Assembly (NCBI GenBank): GCA_051710585.1
Contig: JBPESP010000005.1
Coordinates: forward strand, 62,001-126,000
Direction: 5' to 3'
DNA length: 64,000 bases
Source of the DNA: JBPESP01 sp051710585
Lineage (GTDB): Bacteria > Pseudomonadota > Gammaproteobacteria > Enterobacterales > Enterobacteriaceae
This document shows, piece after piece, positions 9,425 to 18,835 of the stretch. Positions within the stretch are counted from its first letter, which is position 1. Every line of letters starts with the position of its first letter. A model generated the notes under the pieces. The model did not search any database. It saw only the letters and a program-made list of their open reading frames with translations, and was not told the DNA's origin. The position numbers and the translations under genes were made by a program.

Positions 9425-9730
9425 TCAGGTATTTTTTTCGCCGAAAACACCTTGAGTTTACTGCGCATGAAAAGTATTGTAATATTTTTCCTGCGTTCTG
9501 CACCTTCCAGCAAAGTGATAATAATTTCCGATAGGATGTTCCTCCGCTGTTCCGGTGCAGTACCATCACTTGTTGCTAAATAAAATATTATAAATTAATA
9601 TGTTTTATCTTATCCTTATTCTCAATATTAAAATACCGCTTGTGGTGCAGACGGGTGATTTTTCTTCACGCGCTTCTCAAAGCGAGATGAATTAATTTGC
9701 GGATCTATTTCAAGATCTTTTTCCTGTTTA
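9425..9730 (-). pseudogene. matP: Decayed matP (Ter macrodomain organiser)
   Basis: One minus-strand frame reads APEQRRNILSEIIITLLEGA then ERRKNITILFMRSK. This aligns with the MatP C-terminal half ([23 protein letters not shown]...), and an earlier segment (KRYFNIEN) matches KRHFNAEH. At least one frameshift and two stops separate the pieces. In E. coli matP lies next to lonH on the opposite strand, as here. MatP binds matS sites and condenses the chromosome terminus; this copy cannot make it. Confidence 0.8.
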
Positions 9731-10076
9731 ATGCTGATAATTAATTAGTTGCTAAACTGATTCCATTGACGCCATATTTTCTTCGTGACGGAATATTTAA
9801 TTCCCCTTCATAATTATTTTAATCAGGTGTTTCTATTTTCAAACTATTTTCTAAATTTTCAGTGATTATATTTTATATAAGCGCACTTAAACGGTATAAC
9901 GATGTTACCGATAGTATTGTTGATTTTTTTTATTGATATTTATCTACATCGGTCAAATTATCCCGTATCGGGATATTACGGCTATGACATCTCTAGAAGG
10001 AAAAAAGAGGCCGAGACGAGCGGTGTCTCTTCTTGTATAATCAGCGTTTCCTTTAAAAAGAACCCTATTTATTATT
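9731..10076. other. Interval between matP relic and lonH
   Basis: Contains the remains of the matP start and the lonH upstream region. A short plus-strand ORF (9902-10087) has no recognisable homologue and overlaps the lonH start, so I treat it as chance. Confidence 0.4.
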
Positions 10077-11828
10077 TTGATCAATAAAAAATTAGAATGG
10101 AAATATTTACTGCCCGATCTGACCGATTTTGCAGCGGTATTCAATCGGTCTTCCCCACCTTTATACGCCACTTTAGCAACCCTACAGACCCGTCTTATGG
10201 ATGGGTTGACACAATTTTGTCATTTACATACACCTAGTCGCTTTATGCTGCTGACGGCAAAGGAGGAGGAGGACTATTTTCAGCTGATCGCCGAAACAGT
10301 TAAACAAATCCTACCTACATCACCCAAAACTGTCGGTAGCCGCTATATCGTGACCGGCATAAGTATTAGCGAACAGCCGGCGATCAAGCCAGAGGATAAT
10401 TTTGCCGCCCGCGATGTTTGCGTGTGGCAGTCCTGGATGAAATACGAGCAACTGTTTGGCGCACTACTTTGCTATCGGGATACTATTAATTTACAGCCAG
10501 GTCTAGTACATCAGGCTAACGGGGGGGTCCTTATCGTCGGGGCCCGCGTCCTCACCAGCCAGCCTTTGCTCTGGTGGCGGCTTAAGCAAATAATTTTACA
10601 ACAACGCTTTGATTGGCTATCAGCAGACGATAGCCGTCCTTTGCCAATTTTTATCCCGTCGATGCCGCTCGACTTACGGTTAATCATTCTTGGCAACCGT
10701 GAGGGGTTAGCCGACATGAACGATCTGGAGCCTGAGTTGACCAAGTTGGCGCTCTATGGTGAATTTGAATTCGAGCAATGTATCACTAAGCCAGAGGAAA
10801 TGGCACAATGGTGCGGTTGGGTCAACATGCTAGCTCAGCGCCAAGGGTTATCAGCGCTAAACTCTGACGCGTGGCCAACTTTAATACAGCAATCAGTTCG
10901 CTATAGCGGTGATCAACGCTACCTACCGCTATGTCCTCACTGGCTTACCCGACACCTGAAAGAGGCAGCGCTTTATGACTCTCAGAAAGCGCTAACCGCC
11001 GCGGCGTTTTCTAAGAGTGAACGTACCCGCCTATGGCGTGAAAGTTATCTTAATGAGCGAATGCAAAATGAAATCGTTGAAGGTCAGATTATAATAGAAA
11101 CAGATGGTCAAGTTATAGGTCAAGTAAATGCACTATCAGTTCTAGATTTCCCCGGTCATCCGTTGCCATTTGGGGAACCCTCTCGCATTAGTTGCGTCGT
11201 GCATCTTGGCGATGGTGAAATCAACGACGTTGAACGTAAAGCGGAATTAGGCGGAAATATTCATGCTAAAAGCATAATGATTATGCAGGCATTTTTGATA
11301 TCGGCGCTAGATCTAGACCAACAGTTTCCCTTCTCAGCCTCGATAGTTTTTGAGCAGTCCTACGGGGAGGTAGACGGGGACAGCGCTTCACTGGCAGAGG
11401 GGGTAGCACTTATCAGCGCGTTAGCAGATAAACCTATTAATCAACAAATCGCTGTGACCGGCTCAGTAGATCAGTTTGGCCGTGTCCAGCCTATCGGCGG
11501 TGTGAACGAGAAAATAGAAGGTTTTTTTGCCTTATGTCAGATGCGCAAGCTAACCGGTACCCAAGGAGTGATTCTTCCAACCGCCAATGTACGTCACCTG
11601 TGCCTGCACGACGATGTTATTGCGGCAGTACGCGAAGAGCAATTTTCTCTATGGGCGGTGAGTACTGTCAATGAAGCGTTAGAAATTCTGACAGCATTGC
11701 CGTTTAAGCATGATAAGCGTCCAAATCTTCTCGCTTTGATACGTGAGCGTATCACCAATATTAATCTACATAAACGACAAAATTTATCTTGGGTTTTTCG
11801 CTGGTCAAACCGGTTTAACCAGCGCTAA
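10077..11828 (+). CDS. lonH: Lon-like ATP-independent protease LonH (YcbZ)
   Basis: Member of the Lon/peptidase S16 family related to E. coli YcbZ (586 residues); 583 residues here. The C-terminal protease domain is intact. The Ser-Lys dyad is S436 (VDGDSASLAE) and K479 (GGVNEKIEGFF), 43 residues apart as in E. coli Lon. The N-terminal region retains GLVHQANGGVLIV and DESRPLP-like blocks. The frame has no ATG near the conserved N-terminus; the alignment (INKKLEWKYLLPD against ITKLAWRDLVPD) supports the TTG at 10077, with no good ribosome site. The first in-frame ATG is about residue 41. fabA follows 65 bases downstream, as in E. coli. Confidence 0.88.
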   Translation: MINKKLEWKYLLPDLTDFAAVFNRSSPPLYATLATLQTRLMDGLTQFCHLHTPSRFMLLTAKEEEDYFQLIAETVKQILPTSPKTVGSRYIVTGISISEQPAIKPEDNFAARDVCVWQSWMKYEQLFGALLCYRDTINLQPGLVHQANGGVLIVGARVLTSQPLLWWRLKQIILQQRFDWLSADDSRPLPIFIPSMPLDLRLIILGNREGLADMNDLEPELTKLALYGEFEFEQCITKPEEMAQWCGWVNMLAQRQGLSALNSDAWPTLIQQSVRYSGDQRYLPLCPHWLTRHLKEAALYDSQKALTAAAFSKSERTRLWRESYLNERMQNEIVEGQIIIETDGQVIGQVNALSVLDFPGHPLPFGEPSRISCVVHLGDGEINDVERKAELGGNIHAKSIMIMQAFLISALDLDQQFPFSASIVFEQSYGEVDGDSASLAEGVALISALADKPINQQIAVTGSVDQFGRVQPIGGVNEKIEGFFALCQMRKLTGTQGVILPTANVRHLCLHDDVIAAVREEQFSLWAVSTVNEALEILTALPFKHDKRPNLLALIRERITNINLHKRQNLSWVFRWSNRFNQR

Positions 11829-11893
11829 TGGAATTGTCAGGAGACAGCATGTTAGGTAATGTGCAGGACTTAATAATTAAGGTTTAGATAAAT

Positions 11894-12430
11894 ATGGTAG
11901 ATAAACGCGAATCCTATACAAAAGAAGATTTGCTAGCGTCTAGTCGCGGTGAACTTTTTGGCAAAGAAGGCCCGCAATTGCCGGCACCAAACATGCTAAT
12001 GATGGACCGGGTGATCAAAATGACTGGGGATGGCGGGAATTACAATAAAGGCTTCGTAGAAGCAGAACTGGATATTCACCCAGATATGTGGTTCTTTGAT
12101 TGCCATTTTATCGGTGATCCGGTAATGCCTGGTTGTTTAGGTCTAGATGCTATGTGGCAATTGGTCGGTTTCTATTTAGGCGGACTTGGCGGAGAAGGCA
12201 AAGGGCGCGCACTTGGCGTAGGTGAAGTTAAATTCACCGGGCAAATCCTGCCGAGCGCAAAAAAGGTCACCTACCGAATTCATTTCCGCCGCATAATAAA
12301 TCGTAAACTAGTAATGGGTATGGCGGATGGGGAAGTGCTATGTGATGGTACTGTCATTTATACTGCACGTGACCTGAAAGTTGGTCTATTTAAAGACACC
12401 GCCATCTTTTATTCCTCCCTACCGGAATAG
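11894..12430 (+). CDS. fabA: 3-hydroxydecanoyl-ACP dehydratase/isomerase FabA
   Basis: Dehydrates beta-hydroxyacyl-ACP and isomerises trans-2- to cis-3-decenoyl-ACP, the branch point to unsaturated fatty acids. The N-terminus MVDKRESYTKEDLL is identical to the family. The catalytic His and Asp are H71 (FDCHFIGDPVMPG) and D85 (GLDAMWQL), equal to H70 and D84 when Met is not counted. The 178 residues exceed the E. coli protein by six: the usual end DTSAF is followed by YSSLPE, suggesting loss of the ancestral stop. AAGG at 11879-11882 is the ribosome site. A terminator lies 42 bases downstream. Confidence 0.97.
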   Translation: MVDKRESYTKEDLLASSRGELFGKEGPQLPAPNMLMMDRVIKMTGDGGNYNKGFVEAELDIHPDMWFFDCHFIGDPVMPGCLGLDAMWQLVGFYLGGLGGEGKGRALGVGEVKFTGQILPSAKKVTYRIHFRRIINRKLVMGMADGEVLCDGTVIYTARDLKVGLFKDTAIFYSSLPE

Positions 12431-12471
12431 CGTTAACGTCTGTCGGCGTATGTGCTGCTACTATCAGGTAC

Positions 12472-12504
12472 AATAAAACCTCTGCCTGGCGTAGAGGTTT
12501 TATT
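12472..12504 (+). terminator. fabA terminator
   Basis: Perfect 12-bp stem (AATAAAACCTCT with AGAGGTTTTATT) and 9-base loop, ending in TTTTATT. The stem is A-rich on one side and T-rich on the other, so it could work in both directions. It lies between fabA and the opposing rmf relic. Confidence 0.85.
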
Positions 12505-12525
12505 GAATGGCAGATTATAAATGTA

Positions 12526-12690
12526 GCCAATTAGTCTCATGGCTTAGCATCAGCCCCCAAAGCTAGTAAGCGTCTGCATTAAGTGATTTATATAAATAAA
12601 TTTCAAAGGTACGCTCTGATGTATCTTATTGATAGGCGTGAGAATGAGCGCATTTAAAGCGATCTTATTTTATCTTTTTTATAGGCTTAT
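12526..12690 (-). pseudogene. rmf: Decayed rmf (ribosome modulation factor)
   Basis: A single minus-strand frame aligns without gaps to Rmf. AHSHAYQ matches AHQRGYQ, SERTFEIYLYKSLNADAY matches AGRSKEMCPYQTLNQRSQ, and LWGLML follows. Two in-frame stops (one replacing the W of QWLGGW) inactivate it. Its place opposite fabA and beside pqiC matches E. coli. Rmf dimerises ribosomes in stationary phase; the symbiont has lost this function here. Confidence 0.7.
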
Positions 12691-12879
12691 CCCTCATAAA
12701 TATTAGCTGATTGAGAAAATCATATAAAGTTAAATATACTGAGATCATCTTTGATCTTTAACGAAAAAAATCGTGAAGGCTCGACCCATATTATCATATA
12801 TCCTCTAAATTAGGCAAGATTTAGAAATCTTTCGCTCAGAAAATGATGAAGAGTCCCTTAAGCCGCTGAATTCCTTCTT

Positions 12880-13470
12880 AATCTACATCTACCGTGCCGC
12901 AACCCTACGCTACCGTAAACTCTAGTGCGTCTTCAGCATCCTTCTCTGCAAAAAAATACCAGATTAACGACTGACTTTGCCTATCATAATGTTCGTGCAA
13001 GGCAGTGGGGGTCACCGATAATTGATCGTTTCCGTCAGTACTGCTAATGATGGGCTTTATGGAAGCAACATATTCAGCAGAGTGATGTTTAAATTCACTA
13101 CTAGGTTAAGCCTAATTGCTGTGCAAGTGCTGGTATATAGGTTATACAGTGCACTGTAATATATTGGATGTTATTGATTTTATACATCAGTTCTTGCCAA
13201 CCAAAAATATGCATTCTATACCTGATATACACAAAGCTTGGGATGTAAAAATAGGACTGCTAATGTAATTAGCAGTGGCAGTATTCTACTTTACACATTG
13301 ATCAGACTACTCACGCTAGATACTGTAGTGCCTACTTCGATGAAAATTGACGTCGCTGCAATATTGCTTATCTTAATATAGTAGTTAATAGTAGAAGCAT
13401 TATCATGACCGCAATTGATGAATAATAAGTTTATCGTAAGAAATAGAATTCTATCATTTTTTTTTGCATT
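12880..13470 (-). pseudogene. pqiC: Decayed pqiC (lipoprotein of the Pqi system)
   Basis: The minus-strand N-terminal part reads KNDRILFLTINLLFINCG then HDNASTINYYIL. This parallels the PqiC signal peptide and following NKNYYQLP, with the lipobox cysteine still visible. A later piece LHEHYDRQSQSLIWYFF fits FNGRYDGKVIVSGEWLL. Stops and frameshifts break the frame. Position between rmf and pqiB is as in E. coli. PqiC is the outer-membrane lipoprotein of the MCE-type PqiABC envelope system. Confidence 0.6.
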
Positions 13471-13477
13471 ATTTTAC

Positions 13478-13600
13478 TCTTTTCAGAGTGGATCTTTACC
13501 TTTATCCACTTCAACTATCAGCCCGTTTGTCTTGCTGTTCAGCAGCGGCGGTATCTTATTGAGGCTCTGGATATTTAGCACCTTTAGTGTAAAATATATA
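13478..13600 (-). pseudogene. pqiB: Decayed pqiB, 3' end
   Basis: Minus-strand translation LLNSKTNGLIVEVDKGKDPL matches the PqiB C-terminus (LNEKSNALVFEAKDKKDPE). It lies directly upstream of the pqiC relic, as in the E. coli operon. The body of pqiB must have extended to higher coordinates but is not clearly readable. Confidence 0.65.
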
Positions 13601-15729
13601 ATGTGAGAAATAGATTATATCTGTATTACAGGCAGTAATATGAATTATCACGATTCTCTGTTTTAAGATCAAATTGTAATTGGATGTAGAGTCGTATAAC
13701 AATATTCCCATAAAAGACACTTTCCTTTCTTACTAATCTGTAGTTCCACTACCCAAAACACCAAATTCTTAATTAAGCACTTTTCATGCTATTCTAAATC
13801 AGCACTCTGATTTCTACATGAAATAGATCATTTATTAATATAGATTCTTAATAGTACTGATATAAACGCTGCAGCTTTTAATAGTAGTTTTAACAACCGC
13901 CACCTAAACGCCGAGCGGCGTGTTACTTTATCGTTAGGATAATTATTTTTCTTTCAATGAAAAAACTCTTTTAACACATTTTGCACAGCCCTGTCCAAAA
14001 AAAAACGGAGATTAAATATTATGACTGGTATCATGGTTAGGATAACCACAGCGACAAATAGTAGTAGCTTGATGCCGAAGCTCTGATACTCATTAGCCTT
14101 CCCATACGTACCATTCCGGACAGAATAGAGATAACAAAATATAAATTATCTATAACCAACGATATGTTTCATCAGCTCATATAATAGATGTATCACTCAA
14201 TAGCAACCCGTCTTTCGCTCTCCGTTTCTCAAGGTAGCTCTATCTCAGCATAAAAAGCCAAACGTGATTATTTTCAGACTGCACACCACAATAGTGTGAC
14301 TATAAAAAATACTAGCACTGATAGGGAACCCGCCATGAGCGTTTCAGATATAGCCAGTAGCGCTTCAAGACATTGGAAGTAGCTCTCTTTTGACTGGGAC
14401 ACTAGCACCAGCAATGACGTTAATAAATCACAGAGCAGATAAAGTTTAGGGGACTGCTATCGTGTATAATCACACACGCCCACTTCCTATTCTTTAACTC
14501 TGTTTACACGAAAAAAATAACTTACCGATGTAAGCTGACCAGAATTGCTTGATCTACTACATCATTCTTTTGCACTTCCTAGTGGATATATATTTCCTAT
14601 AAAAATACCGGTTCCGTGGCAATTACCGTCGGTATCATTAAGCAAGTGCATTTAATCTATCCAAGCTGTGATAAATCCTATACCATATTATATGATAATC
14701 AACATCGTAAATGACGTCACCTTAATACCTGTCACTTTAAACACTGCCTAAGTTGATCTTGGAAGGCGAAAAGACTGTTATGCAAGTGTGCTTTATCTTT
14801 TTTTATAACTAAAATAGCACACGCTCTAAGCTGGAGCGCTGTAGATATCATTATGATGTGCGCCTATTAAAGAAGATCTTACACAGATAAAAACTTTTAT
14901 CAACCACCACTTCTACGTTGATAAATTTGACCTCAAAAAGCCATCAATACATTACCGCCATCCCTGGCCATTAAGACCAGGTTTTGAAACTGATATAATG
15001 GCAGTGATATGGAGAATATTATCAACTATCTATCCTATACTGTCTAAACTATCATCAATAGGACGAGATAAAATACTCTCGATAGAGATCGATAGCCTAT
15101 ATTAGGCGTAGCTCGGATCCATCTTCCAGATGACTGTGGGTAAAATTATTTTTTTCAACTCCTTCCATGTGAAAAAATTATACACCGCTATTGATAAAAG
15201 CAAGTATGGCCGAAATGAAATAAATCCCTTCCTCAAAAAAGGCGTTCATTTCTTGTAGCATCTATGATGTTACGATAAACAGAAGCGATATTGATGCAAA
15301 GCAGATAAATTGGAGGCTTATACGCTTAATGTTATTCCAAAACGGTCAGCGCTATCTTACAAAAGAGATTTCCTGCGATCTAAAATAAACCACAACTATG
15401 AAAATTATACCCCAAAAGCTATAGCAAGAATAGATGATAATAATAAAGTATAGTGTAAAACTGCTAATAGTCGGCGTTTACAAGATTCTAATAAAAGGTC
15501 TTTACGGTGTAATTCTACATAGAATAAAAACAGAATCTTAAACGACAGTATTAAATCGCTAAAAAATAAATATGCCTACTCAATATATTGAGTTAAAGGA
15601 CTTCAGGAATAAATCAGTGTTTAAAACTAAGCGTGCTACTCTACTATGAAAAATCAAACATGGCGTTCCAAGTCTGCAAACATGATCGAGAAAGATCTGT
15701 TCATACAGTAAATCAACGACGCTCAAAAT
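13601..15729. other. Decayed DNA between pqiB relic and nadK
   Basis: About 2.1 kb without an intact gene. The lower part should hold pqiB and pqiA on the minus strand. The upper part, next to nadK, could hold recN (which follows nadK in E. coli); a minus-strand piece ARLVLNTDLFLKSF resembles RecN weakly. None of this is strong enough to assign. Confidence 0.4.
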
Positions 15730-16608
15730 TTAGAACAATTTTTTAGACCAGTCTAACTTACTACTTAACGTATTGAAATAATCGTAATTATTTGGGTGTA
15801 TTAAATGGAGAGAATAGTCGCTGCGGCGAATAAAGATCTCTTCGCTATTCTGGATCGGAAGTACTATCTGACTATCACAGCTTATTTCCAGGTCCGTTAT
15901 TAGTTGGGAAAATTTAAGCTGTATGGTACTACTACCGTTAATAACCAACGGGCGTGCGGAGAGAGTATGAGGAAACATTGGTACCAATGCAATAGCATCC
16001 ACTAACGGGGTAAGTATCGGTCCACCAGCGGAGAGGGAATATGCCGTGGAGCCTGTTGGTGTGGCAATGATAAGGCCATCAGAACATTGGGAAAAAGCAA
16101 AACTATCATTAATATAGACCTCAAACTCGATCATGTGCGCTACCTTACCTGGATGTAGTACCACCTCATTAATAGCGCTACTTAATCTACTGCACGTATT
16201 ACCCCGATAAACCTGAGCTTCTAATAAAAAGCGTTTTTCACTGCGAAAGTGACCCGCAAGCACGTCAGATAATTGTGCCTGCACCGAATCTGGATCGAGA
16301 TCTGTCAAAAAGCCAAGATTTCCACGGTTGATACCAATAACTTTAATATCGTAGTGCGCAAAAATGCGCGCCGCGGCTAACATGTTGCCATCACCACCAA
16401 CTACAATTGCCAGATCGGCTTGCTCTCCAATATCGGCTAAGCTACCAGTAGTAGCTTCATGCAACATCAGCTCGCGGGCGAGCTGATGTTGCATGATAAC
16501 ATGATACCCTTTTTTATTCAACCAGTGGTATAGAGGCTCATACGTAGCTAACGCATTGTGGTGACATGACTGACCAACGATGCCAATAGTCTGAAAAGTT
16601 CTAATCAT
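15730..16608 (-). CDS. nadK: NAD kinase NadK
   Basis: Phosphorylates NAD to NADP in the cytoplasm. The frame extends upstream to 16674, but the family start aligns with the ATG at 16606-16608 (MIRTFQTIGIVGQ). This gives 292 residues, exactly the E. coli length. The catalytic GGDGN motif lies at residues 71-75, followed by GINRGNLGFLTDL, SDGLIIATPTGSTAYSLSAG and the C-terminal WSKKLF. The gene is divergent from grpE, as in E. coli. Unusually, residues about 39-51 are encoded by a perfect 19-bp palindrome. Confidence 0.97.
   Translation of the reverse strand: MIRTFQTIGIVGQSCHHNALATYEPLYHWLNKKGYHVIMQHQLARELMLHEATTGSLADIGEQADLAIVVGGDGNMLAAARIFAHYDIKVIGINRGNLGFLTDLDPDSVQAQLSDVLAGHFRSEKRFLLEAQVYRGNTCSRLSSAINEVVLHPGKVAHMIEFEVYINDSFAFSQCSDGLIIATPTGSTAYSLSAGGPILTPLVDAIALVPMFPHTLSARPLVINGSSTIQLKFSQLITDLEISCDSQIVLPIQNSEEIFIRRSDYSLHLIHPNNYDYFNTLSSKLDWSKKLF
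16457..16496. repeat. Perfect 19-bp inverted repeat within nadK
   Basis: Arms 16457-16475 and 16478-16496 are perfectly complementary with only two unpaired bases (GG) between them. The frame through it encodes MQHQLARELMLHE, which still aligns with the E. coli sequence EQQIAHELQLKN, so the gene stays functional-looking. Confidence 0.9.
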
Positions 16609-16658
16609 TTGATTGTTAATCCCTGGTATATTTTTGTAAACTTCATTATGCGTCATCT

Positions 16659-16687
16659 GTTGAATCCCCGCCATTCATCCCCCATAA
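16659..16687 (+). promoter_or_regulatory. Sigma-32 (heat-shock) promoter of grpE
   Basis: A GTTGAA -35 element (16659-16664) and CCCCATAA -10 element (16680-16687) lie 15 bases apart in the nadK-grpE divergent region. E. coli grpE has a known sigma-32 promoter with the same GTTGAAT and CCCCAT elements. The start codon is 44 bases downstream. Confidence 0.75.
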
Positions 16688-16730
16688 TAACCGAACAAGT
16701 GAGAATAATGCTGAACCTCGGAGAAAACTC

Positions 16731-17321
16731 ATGATGAGTAATAAAGAACAGAACACCCCTGACGAGAAAGTCTCACAAGAGAGTAAAATGGAAGAAGGGC
16801 AGCAAATAAAAACGGCGGCTGAGACGGTTAATGTTGTGGATCCGTTAGATGAGCGTATTTCTAAATTGGAAGCGGCGTTAATACAGGCTCAACAATCTGA
16901 GCGTGATAGCACACTACGTGCTAAGGCTGAAATAGAAAATATACGCCGCCGTAGTGAACAAGATATCGAGAAGGCACATAGATTTGCTCTGGAACATTTT
17001 ATCAGTGAATTGTTGCCAGTTATCGATAATCTAGAGCGCGCGCTGGATCTTTCGGATAAAACAAACGCTGAGCTAGCGTCCACAATTGAAGGAATTGAGC
17101 TGACACTGAAGTCTTTTCTAGATACAGTACGAAAATTCGGCGTGGATGTGGTAGAAGACACATCCGTACCATTTGATCCTGAAGTACATCAGGCAATGAC
17201 AATTCTGGAGTCCGACGAGCATGAACCAAACCAAGTAATGATAGTGATGCAAAAAGGTTATACCCTCAATGGCCGGCTTATACGCCCAGCGATAGTTGCA
17301 GTATCAAAAGTCAAAAGCTGA
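16731..17321 (+). CDS. grpE: Nucleotide exchange factor GrpE
   Basis: Releases ADP from DnaK in the Hsp70 cycle. 196 residues against 197 in E. coli. The acidic, variable N-terminus is followed by a long charged coiled coil (RAKAEIENIRRR, IEKAHRFALEHFISELLPV) and a beta-domain ending MQKGYTLNGRLIRPAIV. Two adjacent ATG codons (16731 and 16734) share the GGAG site at 16720-16723; the E. coli start (MSSKEQ) corresponds to the second. A sigma-32-type promoter precedes it. Confidence 0.97.
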   Translation: MMSNKEQNTPDEKVSQESKMEEGQQIKTAAETVNVVDPLDERISKLEAALIQAQQSERDSTLRAKAEIENIRRRSEQDIEKAHRFALEHFISELLPVIDNLERALDLSDKTNAELASTIEGIELTLKSFLDTVRKFGVDVVEDTSVPFDPEVHQAMTILESDEHEPNQVMIVMQKGYTLNGRLIRPAIVAVSKVKS

Positions 17322-17578
17322 TGTTTCCCTTCTATTATCCTCAACAGGTAGAGAGATCGCCCATACCAGTTACAGCTATCATATCAATCAATAAAAACAA
17401 AAAACATGAAGCTAGTGACCGATCCTCAAAGCCTACGAAGGGCGTATTGTATAAAATGCTATCTGTCTATTAACCATAGACGCAGATACCTCAAAAAAAA
17501 AGCAAGGTGCATTCTGCAGCACTGTGCTAGAAGAGCTGTTATTTTTCGTGCTCTATTTTACGCAGGCAAAATGATGTA

Positions 17579-18265
17579 CTAATTATGCCGGGGCAACGTA
17601 GGCATCCAATCAATAGGCTTTTTGTGTTGCTGTTCCAATAGCACATTGGTTTTAGAGAAATGACGGCAACCAAAAAAACCGCGATGAGCAGACAAGGGTG
17701 AAGGATGAGGCGCTTTAAGAACATAGTGGCGTTTTGGGTTGATAATCATGCCTTTTTTCTGAGCATGGGAGCCCCACAAAAGAAAAATGATACCTTTACG
17801 ATGCACGTTGAGGATTTTGATGACCTTGTCAGTAAAAGTCCCCCACCCTAGATTAGCGTGGGAATTCGCTTTACCCCCTTCCACTGTTAATACCGCATTA
17901 AGTAGCAATACACCCTGTTGCGCCCAGCTTTGTAAGCAGCCATGATTCGGGATAACAAAACCAGAAATGTCACTGGCCAGTTCTTTATAAATATTAACCA
18001 GTGAAGGCGGAACAGACACGCCCGGCTTGACTGAAAAAGAAAGACCGTGAGCTTGATTAGGGCCGTGGTATGGATCCTGGCCAAGGATCACTACATTCAC
18101 CGCGCTTAGTTCCTTAAAACGAAAAGCATTAAACACATCTTTAGCTGGCGGATAGATAGTAACCCCTACTGCCCGCTCTCTGGCGATAAAAGCCAGCGTC
18201 TCCTGAAAATAGGGTAAAGTTTTTTCCCGTGCAATAGTATCACACCAGGTGAGAATTTGGATCAT
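17579..18265 (-). CDS. ung: Uracil-DNA glycosylase Ung
   Basis: Removes uracil from DNA in base-excision repair. The open frame begins at 18277, but a GGAG ribosome site lies 6 bases before the ATG at 18265, overlapping the upstream ATG, so I start there: 228 residues against 229 in E. coli. The water-activating loop GQDPYHG contains D64, the E. coli catalytic position. The DNA-intercalation loop HPSPLSAHRGFFG is intact. Relics of grcA and srmB follow in the E. coli order, so the locus has kept its position while its neighbours died. Confidence 0.96.
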   Translation of the reverse strand: MIQILTWCDTIAREKTLPYFQETLAFIARERAVGVTIYPPAKDVFNAFRFKELSAVNVVILGQDPYHGPNQAHGLSFSVKPGVSVPPSLVNIYKELASDISGFVIPNHGCLQSWAQQGVLLLNAVLTVEGGKANSHANLGWGTFTDKVIKILNVHRKGIIFLLWGSHAQKKGMIINPKRHYVLKAPHPSPLSAHRGFFGCRHFSKTNVLLEQQHKKPIDWMPTLPRHN

Positions 18266-18734
18266 GATACACTCCATGATAATGATAAGTGGCCTATAAG
18301 CTTAACGCTTCTCACTCCGGATTAAACGTTTTCTCACTCTATTATGATGAAAATCATTGCCTCTTTAACAGAATTAAGGTAACTTTTAAAATTAATTTAA
18401 CCTGATAAATTCGCCAAAGAATGCCACTACTTTCTTTCAGAAATTAATTTAAATTAAAGATCCCATAAATAACAGGTGTATAATAAGTTTTAAAAATTGC
18501 ATCTATAAAATATCCAAGTAAGCTAAATGATAAACAACACATATTTAAAATCTGAATACACCAACCCCTTCCACTGAAGCATCTATAATTATCTAAATAT
18601 AAATTACCGAAGCTAAAAACGTCAGTAAATTATTTCTAGCTCTTGGATAAGACTAAAATCTACTACCTAACTGGTAGTTAGCGTAATTAGCAACAACCAG
18701 TTATGTTCCCTTTAGGAACAAAGTAAATGCAAGT
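18266..18734. other. ung-grcA interval
   Basis: Divergent upstream region of ung and the beginning of the grcA relic. AT-rich; nothing else readable. Confidence 0.4.
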
Positions 18735-18835
18735 ACCGTAAAATTATATAGAAAATAAAGAAGTAATTTGTATTAAAAGCAGGCAGTATCTAAATGTCAA
18801 CGTGTTGAACAGCGAGACATTATTACTTTATACTT
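18735..18835 (+). pseudogene. grcA: Decayed grcA (glycyl radical cofactor, YfiD)
   Basis: One frame reads NYIENKEVICIKSRQYLNVN then VLNSETL. It aligns with GrcA [32 protein letters not shown], with a short deletion before the conserved LNVNVL. An upstream stop and loss of the glycyl-radical C-terminus show it is dead. Its divergent position from ung equals E. coli. GrcA replaces the damaged radical domain of pyruvate formate-lyase, so this suggests reduced anaerobic metabolism. Confidence 0.7.

Noticed and set aside
15541..15729. recN relic downstream of nadK
   Set aside because: Only one weak piece (ARLVLNTDLFLKSF) resembles RecN; too little to assign despite the expected position.
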